A stretch of 14,647 nucleotides of DNA from Patescibacteria group bacterium (GCA_018821175.1 JAHJMX010000110.1:1-14647), one strand, 5' to 3'. Positions 6,903 to 13,838 are shown, counted from the stretch's first letter. Numbers and translations: made by a program. Notes: generated by a model from the sequence alone, not told the origin.

Positions 6903-7436
6903 ATGAATGATACAGATAAAAAAACCACAGGGACCAGTCAATCCACAGACTCCGACGAAATTATCGAACAAACAGAACAGTTAGACGAACTTGAGCTAGC
7001 CAACAAAAAAATCGATGAATTAACTGTTGCTGCAAAGCAAGCAATGGCAGATCTGCAAAACTATCGAAAAAGAACTGAAGAAGAAAAATCTTCATTTTCA
7101 AAATTCGCAATATCAAATATTTTCAGTGAAATTTTACCGGTTTTTGACAGCTTTGAGAGAGCAATACAACATCTACCAGCAGACCTCACAGAAAATGATT
7201 GGATAAAAGGAATAAAGAACATAATTAGACAATTTGAACAAATAATAGAAAAATTCCAAATCAAAAAGATGGAAACTGTTGGAAAAAAATTCGATCACAA
7301 CTTACATGAAGCTATTGCAACTGCTCCGGGAGAAAAAGACATAATTATAAACGAACTCGAAGCTGGGTATAGCATGGAAGATTATGTACTACGTCATGCA
7401 AAAGTCCAAGTTGGTAATGGCGAACCGCAGGCATAA
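6903..7436 (+). CDS. grpE: Nucleotide exchange factor GrpE
   Basis: Homodimeric cofactor that releases ADP from DnaK. 177 residues: an acidic, disordered N-terminus (1-28), a long coiled coil (about 29-75, containing the typical ADLQNYRKRTEEE), the four-helix core (ILPVFDSFERAI) and the C-terminal beta wing with GKKFDHNLHEAI, GYSMEDYVLRHAKVQVG. Second gene of the hrcA transcript (29-base gap), with dnaK next on its own CIRCE-controlled promoter. The start at 6903 fits the family; no Shine-Dalgarno motif. Confidence 0.97.
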   Translation: MNDTDKKTTGTSQSTDSDEIIEQTEQLDELELANKKIDELTVAAKQAMADLQNYRKRTEEEKSSFSKFAISNIFSEILPVFDSFERAIQHLPADLTENDWIKGIKNIIRQFEQIIEKFQIKKMETVGKKFDHNLHEAIATAPGEKDIIINELEAGYSMEDYVLRHAKVQVGNGEPQA

Positions 7437-7445
7437 TTTTAACTC

Positions 7446-7474
7446 TTGACATAATTTCTCTGGCACTCTAAACT
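7446..7474 (+). promoter_or_regulatory. dnaK promoter
   Basis: A consensus TTGACA (7446-7451), a 17-base spacer and TAAACT (7469-7474; four of six). It starts 10 bases after the grpE stop. The -10 occupies the first six bases of the CIRCE spacer, exactly as at hrcA. Confidence 0.78.
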
Positions 7475-7486
7475 GTAGAGTGCTAA
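7460..7486. promoter_or_regulatory. CIRCE operator upstream of dnaK
   Basis: Left arm CTGGCACTC (7460-7468; seven of nine to consensus), 9-base spacer, right arm GAGTGCTAA (7478-7486; nine of nine). It gives dnaK HrcA control independent of the hrcA promoter. Confidence 0.95.
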
Positions 7487-7487
7487 A

Positions 7488-7520
7488 TCGGCATGATGCC
7501 GAATTCGTTAACAGAACGAA
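7488..7520 (+). promoter_or_regulatory. Two small tandem hairpins in the dnaK leader
   Basis: Hairpin 1 pairs TCGGCAT with ATGCCGA (7488-7494 / 7496-7502; as RNA, a 5-bp stem with a 5-base loop). Hairpin 2 pairs TTCGTT with AACGAA (7504-7509 / 7515-7520). Both lie downstream of the expected start point near 7481, within a ~72-base leader. A role in mRNA stability or translation is inferred only. Confidence 0.4.
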
Positions 7521-7552
7521 ATTTACAATATAAATAATTAACCTTAAAAATC

Positions 7553-9502
7553 ATGGCTAAAATTCTAGGAATTGACCTTGGTACCACAAACTGCTGTATG
7601 GCAGTAATGGAAGGATCTGAAGCTACCATTATCCCTAATGTGGAAGGTGGACGGACAACCCCATCTATGGTTGCAATCAAAGATTCTGAAAGACTTGTTG
7701 GTGTAAGTGCAAAACGCCAATCAGTTACAAATGGAGAAAATACAATTTTCTCTGCGAAACGTTTCATAGGACACCTTTTCAATGAATCTCAAAAAGACAT
7801 CGACCGCATGCCATTTAAATGTGCAAAAGGGAAAGATGGAGAAGTTGAAATCGTACTCGACGGAAAACAACGTCGCCCTGCAGAAATCGCTGCAATGATA
7901 TTGCAAAAACTTAAAGCAGATGCAGAAAAATATCTTGGAGAAACTATTACAGAAGCTGTTATTACAGTTCCTGCATACTTTAATGATGCGCAAAGACAAG
8001 CAACAAAAGATGCTGGTCAGATTGCCGGACTAACAGTCAAACGTATTATCAATGAACCAACTGCTGCTGCCCTTGCATATGGAATCGACAAAAAAGGAGC
8101 AGACAAGAAAATCGCAGTATATGATTTAGGTGGAGGTACTTTCGACATCTCAATTCTTGAAATCGCAAATGTAGATGGCGAAAAACAATTCGAAGTACTT
8201 TCAACTAATGGAAATACTCAGCTTGGTGGTGATGATTTCGACCAGATAATCATTGACTGGCTTGTTACAGAATTCAAAAAAGAACAAGGAGTAGATCTTG
8301 CTAAAGACAAAATTGCGCTACAACGTCTAAAAGACGCTGCTGAAAAAGCAAAAATCGAACTTTCATCAGCAAGTGAAACTGAAATCAACATTCCATTCAT
8401 AACATCTGATGCAAGTGGAGCTAAGCACTTAAATCTAAAATTAAGCAGAGCAAAACTTGAAGATCTTATTGCTGATTTAATTCACGAAACTGTTGATCCA
8501 TGCCGCAAAGCAATGGAAGATGCAAAAGTTTATGCAAGTGATATTGATGAAATTCTTTTGGTTGGAGGTATGACAAGAATGCCAGCAGTTCAAAAGAAAG
8601 TTGAAGAAATTTTTGGGAAAGAACCTCACAGAGGCTTAAATCCAGATGAAGTTGTGGCTATGGGAGCTGCAATTCAAGGAGGTGTAATGCAAGGAGATGT
8701 AAAAGACATCCTTCTTCTAGACGTAACTCCACTTTCGCTTGGACTTGAGACTTTGGGAAGCGTTGCTACAAAATTAATCGAACGAAATACAACAATCCCA
8801 ACTTCTAAATCACAAGTATTCTCAACTGCTGCTGACAATCAACCGTCAGTTGAAATTCACGTTCTTCAAGGAGAACGCCCAATGGCAGGTGACAACAAAT
8901 CACTTGGAAGATTCGTACTTGATGGAATTCCACCATCACCAAGAGGGATACCCCAAATCGAAGTAACATTCGATATTGATGCAAACGGAATTTTGAAAGT
9001 AAAAGCTCTGGACAAAGGGACTGGAAAAGAACAACACATTTCAATTACTGGTTCATCTAACATGAGCACGGATGAAATCGAAAGAATGAAGAAAGAAGCT
9101 GAGCAATATGCTGAGGAAGATAAGAAAAAACAAGAAAAAATCGAAACTCGCAACAAAGCTGAAAGTTTGATTTTCCAAAGTGAAAAAACTTTAAAAGATG
9201 CAGGAGACAAAGTCAGCGATGACGTGAAGAAGCCTGTTCAAGAAAAAGTTGATGAACTTAAAAAGCTCTTGGAAAATAAAGACGCAAGTAACGATGAGAT
9301 AAAACGCGGCTACGATGACCTTTCGGACTTAATCCAAAAGGTTGGAGCTGAAATGTACAAAGCAGCAGGACCTGCCGCAGGAGCTCCTGGTGCAGAAGGT
9401 GCTACCGCTGGTGGTGCAGATGATCCAGACGTAACTGTTAAACAAAAACCTGAAGAAGACGTTGTAGAAGGAGAAGTTGTAGAAGACAGTGACAAGCAAT
9501 AG
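7553..9502 (+). CDS. dnaK: Molecular chaperone DnaK (Hsp70)
   Basis: ATP-driven chaperone that binds exposed hydrophobic segments, cycling with GrpE and a J-protein. 649 residues. Seen: phosphate-binding GIDLGTTN (6-13), VYDLGGGTFDISIL (189-202), ILLVGGMTRMPAVQKKV (334-350), interdomain linker DILLLDVTP (385-393), the beta-sandwich substrate domain, a helical lid (about 510-605), a Gly/Ala-rich linker, and an acidic tail ending EEDVVEGEVVEDSDKQ with the EEVD-like charge of bacterial Hsp70. Position 14 is Cys where Ser is common (TTNCC). Its promoter and CIRCE lie in the 116-base gap after grpE. dnaJ does not follow; the transcript ends at a terminator. Confidence 0.99.
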   Translation: MAKILGIDLGTTNCCMAVMEGSEATIIPNVEGGRTTPSMVAIKDSERLVGVSAKRQSVTNGENTIFSAKRFIGHLFNESQKDIDRMPFKCAKGKDGEVEIVLDGKQRRPAEIAAMILQKLKADAEKYLGETITEAVITVPAYFNDAQRQATKDAGQIAGLTVKRIINEPTAAALAYGIDKKGADKKIAVYDLGGGTFDISILEIANVDGEKQFEVLSTNGNTQLGGDDFDQIIIDWLVTEFKKEQGVDLAKDKIALQRLKDAAEKAKIELSSASETEINIPFITSDASGAKHLNLKLSRAKLEDLIADLIHETVDPCRKAMEDAKVYASDIDEILLVGGMTRMPAVQKKVEEIFGKEPHRGLNPDEVVAMGAAIQGGVMQGDVKDILLLDVTPLSLGLETLGSVATKLIERNTTIPTSKSQVFSTAADNQPSVEIHVLQGERPMAGDNKSLGRFVLDGIPPSPRGIPQIEVTFDIDANGILKVKALDKGTGKEQHISITGSSNMSTDEIERMKKEAEQYAEEDKKKQEKIETRNKAESLIFQSEKTLKDAGDKVSDDVKKPVQEKVDELKKLLENKDASNDEIKRGYDDLSDLIQKVGAEMYKAAGPAAGAPGAEGATAGGADDPDVTVKQKPEEDVVEGEVVEDSDKQ

Positions 9503-9539
9503 CGAGTCACCATGCGAGCGAAAACAAAATCTATATAAA

Positions 9540-9562
9540 ATGCGATTTCGAAGAAATCGCAT
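9540..9562 (+). terminator. Perfect hairpin between dnaK and its terminator
   Basis: A 10-bp perfect stem (9540-9549 with 9553-9562, arms ATGCGATTTC / GAAATCGCAT) has a 3-base loop and no T-run after it. It precedes the main terminator by 13 bases and may protect the 3' end of the dnaK mRNA or help pausing. Confidence 0.5.
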
Positions 9563-9575
9563 ACGGATGAAGTTT

Positions 9576-9608
9576 AAAAAGCCCTCACAGAAATGTGTGG
9601 GCTTTTTT
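9576..9608 (+). terminator. Rho-independent terminator after dnaK
   Basis: Stem 9576-9589 with 9594-9607 (nine pairs, one T-T mismatch, four pairs) is capped by a GAAA tetraloop and ends in six Ts (9603-9608). It closes the heat-shock transcript and separates it from the sigma-like gene. Confidence 0.93.
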
Positions 9609-9697
9609 GCGTACAATAAAGCCCCTTTTCCTCACATCCAATATGCTAAACCATTACAGAATTACAAACATTAGAAAAACCTATGTTTTTTTCACCC

Positions 9698-9725
9698 TTG
9701 ACATTCTCACTAAATTACTTAAAAT
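9698..9725 (+). promoter_or_regulatory. Promoter of the sigma-like gene
   Basis: Consensus TTGACA (9698-9703), a 16-base spacer and TAAAAT (9720-9725; five of six). The start point near 9732 leaves a ~16-base leader to the ATG at 9748. No CIRCE is present, so the gene is not in the HrcA regulon. Confidence 0.65.
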
Positions 9726-9747
9726 TCTGGACTCGGGATTCATCAAT

Positions 9748-12357
9748 ATGCCCGAAAAAAAGCGCTCAAATAACTACTTAATGATGGTCAAAAGACTAGA
9801 AGAAAACGACGACCTAAATTCTAAATACGAAATCAATTCTAACGATATCGCTGATTTATTGCAGGAACTCTCTTTGAGCAATTCTGCACAAAAATCCGTA
9901 ATCAATACAGTGCTTGAAATTTTAAAACAAAAAGACCAAAACGCGATTGGGAAAATAATTCAACAAAAAGCTTATTCCCTGTTAAGTAAAAAAGAAAAAC
10001 TAAAACTTAAAATACTCCAAAATTACGATCAAAAATTACAAAATCCAAAATATATTAATTGTTTAGCAAATCAATTCTTAGGGTTTTTCTTCAAACATAC
10101 TTTCTATTTCATCAATAACGAGAAATCTGCTGTATTATACAAAATATACAAACAACAAGATCAAAAAGAGCTATTTGAAGAATTAAAGGATTTTGAAATA
10201 GAAGAAATATATACAAAAATAATTGATTTTATAGAAGAAAATCATAAATTTTTCATAGAAGAATTCATGAATAATTTTGATTACACTTATTTTTTTGATT
10301 ACAAAAACGAAGATCCAATCGCAGAACCTGAAAATAACTTCAACCATGATCCAAAATGTGTTCCCGAATCAATCCAAAATACAACTCAAATATATGTATC
10401 AACAACATTAGATCAAACTAGCAAAACAGTAGAAAACGAAATTACAATGCCGGACAAAATACATATAAATTCTGAGAATTTTTCTTCAATAAAACAAATA
10501 GCGATAGAGCATACTAGCAAAACATGTAAAGATCTTGAACTAGATATAACTTCAAGACGCATAGTGATTCTAGCTCAAGATGCAATTATAAATGTTATAA
10601 AAAACCATCAAGATACAGAAATTGCACCAAGTGTAATTAAAGAAATAATAAATCAACGACTACAATCAACGATTCTCTGCGAAAAAGATCTATTAGAAAA
10701 AAAGAAAAATGAAAGTGCAAAAAAAACAGTAAATAAAAAAATAAAATTACACACCGAATTAATGGCAAATTTTACCAATATACAAAGAGAATTAATTGCT
10801 AACAAGAAGACACAAAAAAACATATTAGAAACAACAATCAATATATTAAAAGAAAGGAATCCAGATGCAATAACTCAAAATACGGCATTATTCAATGGAA
10901 AAGTAGAATTAACAAGCAGTATCGCAAACCACTTTTTGGAATGGATCTGTAATAAATCTGGGGTATTAGAAAAAATAGATAGCTTCATAGTATTGTCTCG
11001 ATTACATCAACAGATAGATCACCAAAATATTCAAGGCAAAATAGCAGAATATGAAAAAACACATGCAACGAAATATTTACACAATGAAGAAACCGCAGAA
11101 GTTAGATATGAAGCTATAATTGAACTTTTAAAGATAAATGGAATGAACTTAATGCAAGAATTTTTGAAAATCTTTAATGCAGAATATTTTCTATTAGACC
11201 GAACAACTTCAGAAAATAAATACAAAAAACACACAGATGATTTAGATTGCCAATTAACTGAATGGGAATCAGTCCTAATCAAATATGGGAACACAAGAGT
11301 TCGCACACAATCTATCTGGGGAAAAAAAGACTATATATTAAAATTGATCAACTCTAAATTAAACTCTGGAGGTCTTGTTTTGAACAATGAAGAAAAAGAA
11401 GATCTTCTAAGTTTAACTATGCAAATAATAAGTGAAAATATAACAAAGATTGACCCGGCAAAGGGAAATATTTGGATTTTAATATCTAATTATATTAATC
11501 CAATATTCAAAACATTTATTGACCAACAAAGTTTAATAAATACAAAAAGTAGCAATTTACCAAAAATGCGATTCGTCATTCATAAATTAAAAAGCCAGAA
11601 TCCGGAAAGAAAAACTATACCACCAGAAGAAATTGCAGCAGAAATGAATTTAGACGTTAATGTTGTTAAAAATCTGCAAAACACAATTAATAAAAGCGGT
11701 AAATATATAGCCATTGACCAACCATTGAATCAAGATAGCCGGGCTTGCACATCAGATCTTATTGAGGAATTAACTGATTTGAACACTCCAGAAGATACAA
11801 TCATAAACAATGACATCCAAGATAAAATAATTTTAATGATTAATAGTTTGCCAGACAAAGAAAAACAAATATTAAAATGGCGTATAATAGACGGTTTGAA
11901 ATATGAAGAAATTGCAAAAAAAATGTTGATTTCTAGTGAACGGGTAAGACAAATCTTAGAAGTGATTTTTGCATTACTTAAAACCAATAAAAGAATGGAA
12001 ATTATAGAAGTAAAAATGGTGAATGAAACTTTATTCAAAGAATGGTGCGTCGAAAATGGGTTTAAGACAAAAGAAAAACAAGAATGGATAAAAATGAATA
12101 TTGGAGTCCATCCAGATTATCCAAACAAAATATTAATAGCATCTGAAATTCAAAAAATTTACAAATCCCAAAGTAAAACATTAGACATGAATCAATTAAG
12201 ATCAGTCATTCAAAGCTCAAGACAAAAAATCTTTAGATATAAAAAATATTTCTATTCTGAAATTATAAACAGAGAAAAAAAAAGAATTCCATTAGAGAAA
12301 GCTCAATCAATATTTCAAGAGATCCTTGGTGAAAGGAATTTGAGAAAGATAGCTTAG
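9748..12357 (+). CDS. Large sigma-70-like protein with duplicated N-terminal domain
   Basis: 869 residues, not matched by me to a named family as a whole. Residues ~552-740 read as sigma-70. DLL...KIDPAKG (552-573) aligns without gaps to region 2.2/2.3 (DLIQEG...EKFDPRRG in housekeeping sigma). IPPEEIAAEMNLDVNVVKNL (624-643) matches region 3.1, and AIDQPLNQDS (655-664) with SDLIEELTD matches region 3.2. LPDKEKQILKWRIIDGLKYE (701-720) followed by EIAKKMLISSERVRQIL (721-737) is region 4 with its helix-turn-helix. In front are ~550 mainly helical residues holding two diverged copies of a ~135-residue unit (45-184, 352-484) joined by a charged linker. Behind is a basic tail (741-869). It is markedly more A-rich than its neighbours, with many ATA, AAA and TTA codons. 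The same frame is open up to an ATG at 9593-9597, but that lies inside the dnaK terminator and upstream of the promoter, so I chose ATG 9748 (MPEKKRSNN). Likely role: promoter recognition or RNA-polymerase regulation; unproven. Confidence 0.8.
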   Translation: MPEKKRSNNYLMMVKRLEENDDLNSKYEINSNDIADLLQELSLSNSAQKSVINTVLEILKQKDQNAIGKIIQQKAYSLLSKKEKLKLKILQNYDQKLQNPKYINCLANQFLGFFFKHTFYFINNEKSAVLYKIYKQQDQKELFEELKDFEIEEIYTKIIDFIEENHKFFIEEFMNNFDYTYFFDYKNEDPIAEPENNFNHDPKCVPESIQNTTQIYVSTTLDQTSKTVENEITMPDKIHINSENFSSIKQIAIEHTSKTCKDLELDITSRRIVILAQDAIINVIKNHQDTEIAPSVIKEIINQRLQSTILCEKDLLEKKKNESAKKTVNKKIKLHTELMANFTNIQRELIANKKTQKNILETTINILKERNPDAITQNTALFNGKVELTSSIANHFLEWICNKSGVLEKIDSFIVLSRLHQQIDHQNIQGKIAEYEKTHATKYLHNEETAEVRYEAIIELLKINGMNLMQEFLKIFNAEYFLLDRTTSENKYKKHTDDLDCQLTEWESVLIKYGNTRVRTQSIWGKKDYILKLINSKLNSGGLVLNNEEKEDLLSLTMQIISENITKIDPAKGNIWILISNYINPIFKTFIDQQSLINTKSSNLPKMRFVIHKLKSQNPERKTIPPEEIAAEMNLDVNVVKNLQNTINKSGKYIAIDQPLNQDSRACTSDLIEELTDLNTPEDTIINNDIQDKIILMINSLPDKEKQILKWRIIDGLKYEEIAKKMLISSERVRQILEVIFALLKTNKRMEIIEVKMVNETLFKEWCVENGFKTKEKQEWIKMNIGVHPDYPNKILIASEIQKIYKSQSKTLDMNQLRSVIQSSRQKIFRYKKYFYSEIINREKKRIPLEKAQSIFQEILGERNLRKIA
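9880..10299 (+). repeat. Duplicated protein domain, copy 1 (residues 45-184 of the sigma-like protein)
   Basis: Aligns with copy 2 in order: QKSVINTVLEILKQKDQNAI (48-67), then LANQFLGFF, then a Gln/Lys-rich helix (YKIYKQQDQKELFEELKDFE), then IIDFIEENHKFFIEEFMNNF and YFFD at the end. Visible at protein level only; the DNA has diverged. Confidence 0.6.
10801..11199 (+). repeat. Duplicated protein domain, copy 2 (residues 352-484 of the sigma-like protein)
   Basis: Counterparts in the same order as copy 1: QKNILETTINILKERNPDAI (356-375), IANHFLEWI, a Gln/His-rich helix (SRLHQQIDHQNIQGKIAEYE), IIELLKINGMNLMQEFLKIF and YFLLD (480-484). Confidence 0.6.
11401..11967 (+). other. Sigma-70 region 2.2-4.2-like segment (residues 552-740)
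   Basis: Order and spacing follow a sigma factor: the region 2.2/2.3 helix, then a diverged 2.4 (W576, Y582), a region 3 helix-turn-helix (624-643), the 3.2 loop (about 652-680) and the region 4 helix-turn-helix (719-737). The conserved Trp pair that flips the -11 base is replaced by Tyr582-Ile583 in an ungapped reading. Region 2.1 is short or unrecognisable. Confidence 0.7.
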
Positions 12358-12372
12358 AACTCCCCCATCATC

Positions 12373-12401
12373 TTTACATTTACTCCCTCTTCATCTATAA
12401 A
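12373..12401 (+). promoter_or_regulatory. serS promoter
   Basis: TTTACA (12373-12378; five of six), a 17-base spacer and TATAAA (12396-12401; five of six), starting 16 bases after the preceding stop. The start point near 12408 rules out the TTG at 12418 as a sensible start and leaves a ~58-base leader. Confidence 0.7.
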
Positions 12402-12405
12402 AGGA

Positions 12406-12443
12406 TGTGGATAGAAATTGTGTCAATCACACTCAAATCCACA
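12406..12443 (+). promoter_or_regulatory. Hairpin leader of serS
   Basis: Outer stem TGTGGAT / ATCCACA (12406-12412 with 12437-12443) encloses an inner stem GTGT / ACAC (12420-12423 with 12429-12432). It would form right at the 5' end of the transcript. No T-box specifier or terminator/antiterminator pair could be made out, so any regulatory role is open. Confidence 0.4.
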
Positions 12444-12465
12444 CATTAATTTTAAAAATCCTCGC

Positions 12466-13740
12466 ATGCTAGACCTTAAATTTATCGTTGAAAATGTAGA
12501 TCTTGTAAAAGATGGCTGCCGCAAAAAACGTGCACATGATGATATAGATCAAATCGTTAAACTTTATTCTGAGCGTAAAAATTTACTGAATGACATAGAA
12601 GATCTTCGCGCCAGACAAAACCAAGTTTCAAAAGAAATCCCACAAAAAAACGATTCTGAAAAGGCTGGGCTTTTTGAAGAGATGAAATCATTAAAAGACG
12701 ACTTGAAGATCAAAGAACAAGAACTTACAGACCTACAAACAGAACTAAATCCACTACTTTTGCGAGTTCCAAATCCACCTTTACCAGAAGTCCCAGAAGG
12801 TGCAGACGATCAAGATAACCAAATCTTACGAACCTTTTCACAGCCAACTGAATTTGATTTTGAGCCAAAAGATCATGTGCAAATAGGAGAATATTTAAAC
12901 ATACTAGATATCGAAAGAGGAACTCGCACATCAGGATCAAGATTTTATTATGTAAAAAACGATTTAGTTTTGCTTGAATTTGCATTAGTTCAATACGCTC
13001 TTGAAAAAATAATGGCTAAAGGATTCCAGCCAATTTTGCCACCAACTCTAGTGCGCGAAGAAGCTATGATTGCAACTGGATTTTTCCCCGCAGATAAAAA
13101 TGAAATCTATAGAGTAAACCCCGACGAAGATGATTTGTATTTAATTGGAACTGCAGAAGTTCCACTTTGCATGCTTCATTATGATGAAATTATTGAGAAA
13201 TCAACATTGCCATTACGCTATGTCGGATTCTCAAACTGCTTTAGACGTGAGGCTGGAAGCTACGGCAAAGATACTCAAGGCATTATTCGAGTACATCAAT
13301 TCGACAAAATCGAAATGTTTAGTTTTGTTGATCCAGCAACTTCAGCAGAAGAACATCAATTGATCTTGAGCCTTGAAGAAGAAATTGTACAAGGGCTAAA
13401 TATCCCATATCAAGTTGTCAACGTTTGCGGAGGCGACCTTGGAAATCCTGCAGCACAAAAATTTGATATCGAAGCGTGGATCCCAACACAAGGAAAATAT
13501 CGAGAAATCACAAGCTGTTCAAATACAACAAGCTATCAAGCCCGCCGGGGAAAAATTCGCTACAAAGATGAAAATGGTGAAAAAGACTTTGTGCACACAT
13601 TAAACGGTACCGGTATAGCAATGGCCCGTATTTTCGTCGCAATTCTTGAAAATTTCCAGAATGAAGATGGAAGCGTAACTATTCCTGAAGTTCTTCGTCC
13701 ATACATGGGAGGTCGCGAAAAAATGGTACAAAAAAAATAA
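12466..13740 (+). CDS. serS: Seryl-tRNA synthetase
   Basis: Class II synthetase that charges tRNA-Ser (and tRNA-Sec where present) through seryl-adenylate. 424 residues, standard length. An N-terminal antiparallel coiled-coil arm (about 27-100) grips the long variable arm of tRNA-Ser. The catalytic domain shows the serine-binding GTAEVPL (228-234), motif 2 NCFRREAGSYGKDTQG (257-272) and motif 3 NGTGIAMARIFVAILEN (380-396), then VLRPYMGG near the end. The ATG at 12466 gives MLDLKFIVENVDLVKDG, the family N-terminus; the frame is open 16 codons further up to a TTG, which is rejected. It has its own promoter and hairpin leader. No Shine-Dalgarno motif. Confidence 0.98.
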   Translation: MLDLKFIVENVDLVKDGCRKKRAHDDIDQIVKLYSERKNLLNDIEDLRARQNQVSKEIPQKNDSEKAGLFEEMKSLKDDLKIKEQELTDLQTELNPLLLRVPNPPLPEVPEGADDQDNQILRTFSQPTEFDFEPKDHVQIGEYLNILDIERGTRTSGSRFYYVKNDLVLLEFALVQYALEKIMAKGFQPILPPTLVREEAMIATGFFPADKNEIYRVNPDEDDLYLIGTAEVPLCMLHYDEIIEKSTLPLRYVGFSNCFRREAGSYGKDTQGIIRVHQFDKIEMFSFVDPATSAEEHQLILSLEEEIVQGLNIPYQVVNVCGGDLGNPAAQKFDIEAWIPTQGKYREITSCSNTTSYQARRGKIRYKDENGEKDFVHTLNGTGIAMARIFVAILENFQNEDGSVTIPEVLRPYMGGREKMVQKK

Positions 13741-13749
13741 CCGCTATAC

Positions 13750-13769
13750 AAATTAGAAAATCTAATTTT
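13750..13769 (+). terminator. Weak A/T-rich hairpin after serS
   Basis: Eight-base stem AAATTAGA / TCTAATTT (13750-13757 with 13761-13768), 3-base loop, followed by few Ts. It lies 10 bases after the serS stop, in the right place for a terminator, but has low predicted stability. Confidence 0.4.
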
Positions 13770-13808
13770 GTCAAAACGTTTCGCTAACTGTTGATTGGCA
13801 TTCCGCTA

Positions 13809-13838
13809 TTGCCCAAACAATGCTTTTTGTGGTAAAAT
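13809..13838 (+). promoter_or_regulatory. Promoter of the TIM-barrel gene
   Basis: TTGCCC (13809-13814), an 18-base spacer and TAAAAT (13833-13838; five of six). The leader to the ATG at 13871 is about 27 bases. Confidence 0.5.

Noticed and set aside
9595..9747. Upstream start giving a 920-residue sigma-like protein
   Set aside because: The start lies within the dnaK terminator and above the gene's own promoter; the extra residues look non-conserved.
12418..12465. TTG start for serS, 16 codons upstream
   Set aside because: It falls in the hairpin leader, about 10 bases after the expected transcription start, and the ATG at 12466 gives the canonical N-terminus.
848..13740. Recoding of TGA as glycine (code 25)
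   Set aside because: All conserved genes are complete under the standard code with no in-frame TGA, despite many glycine positions.
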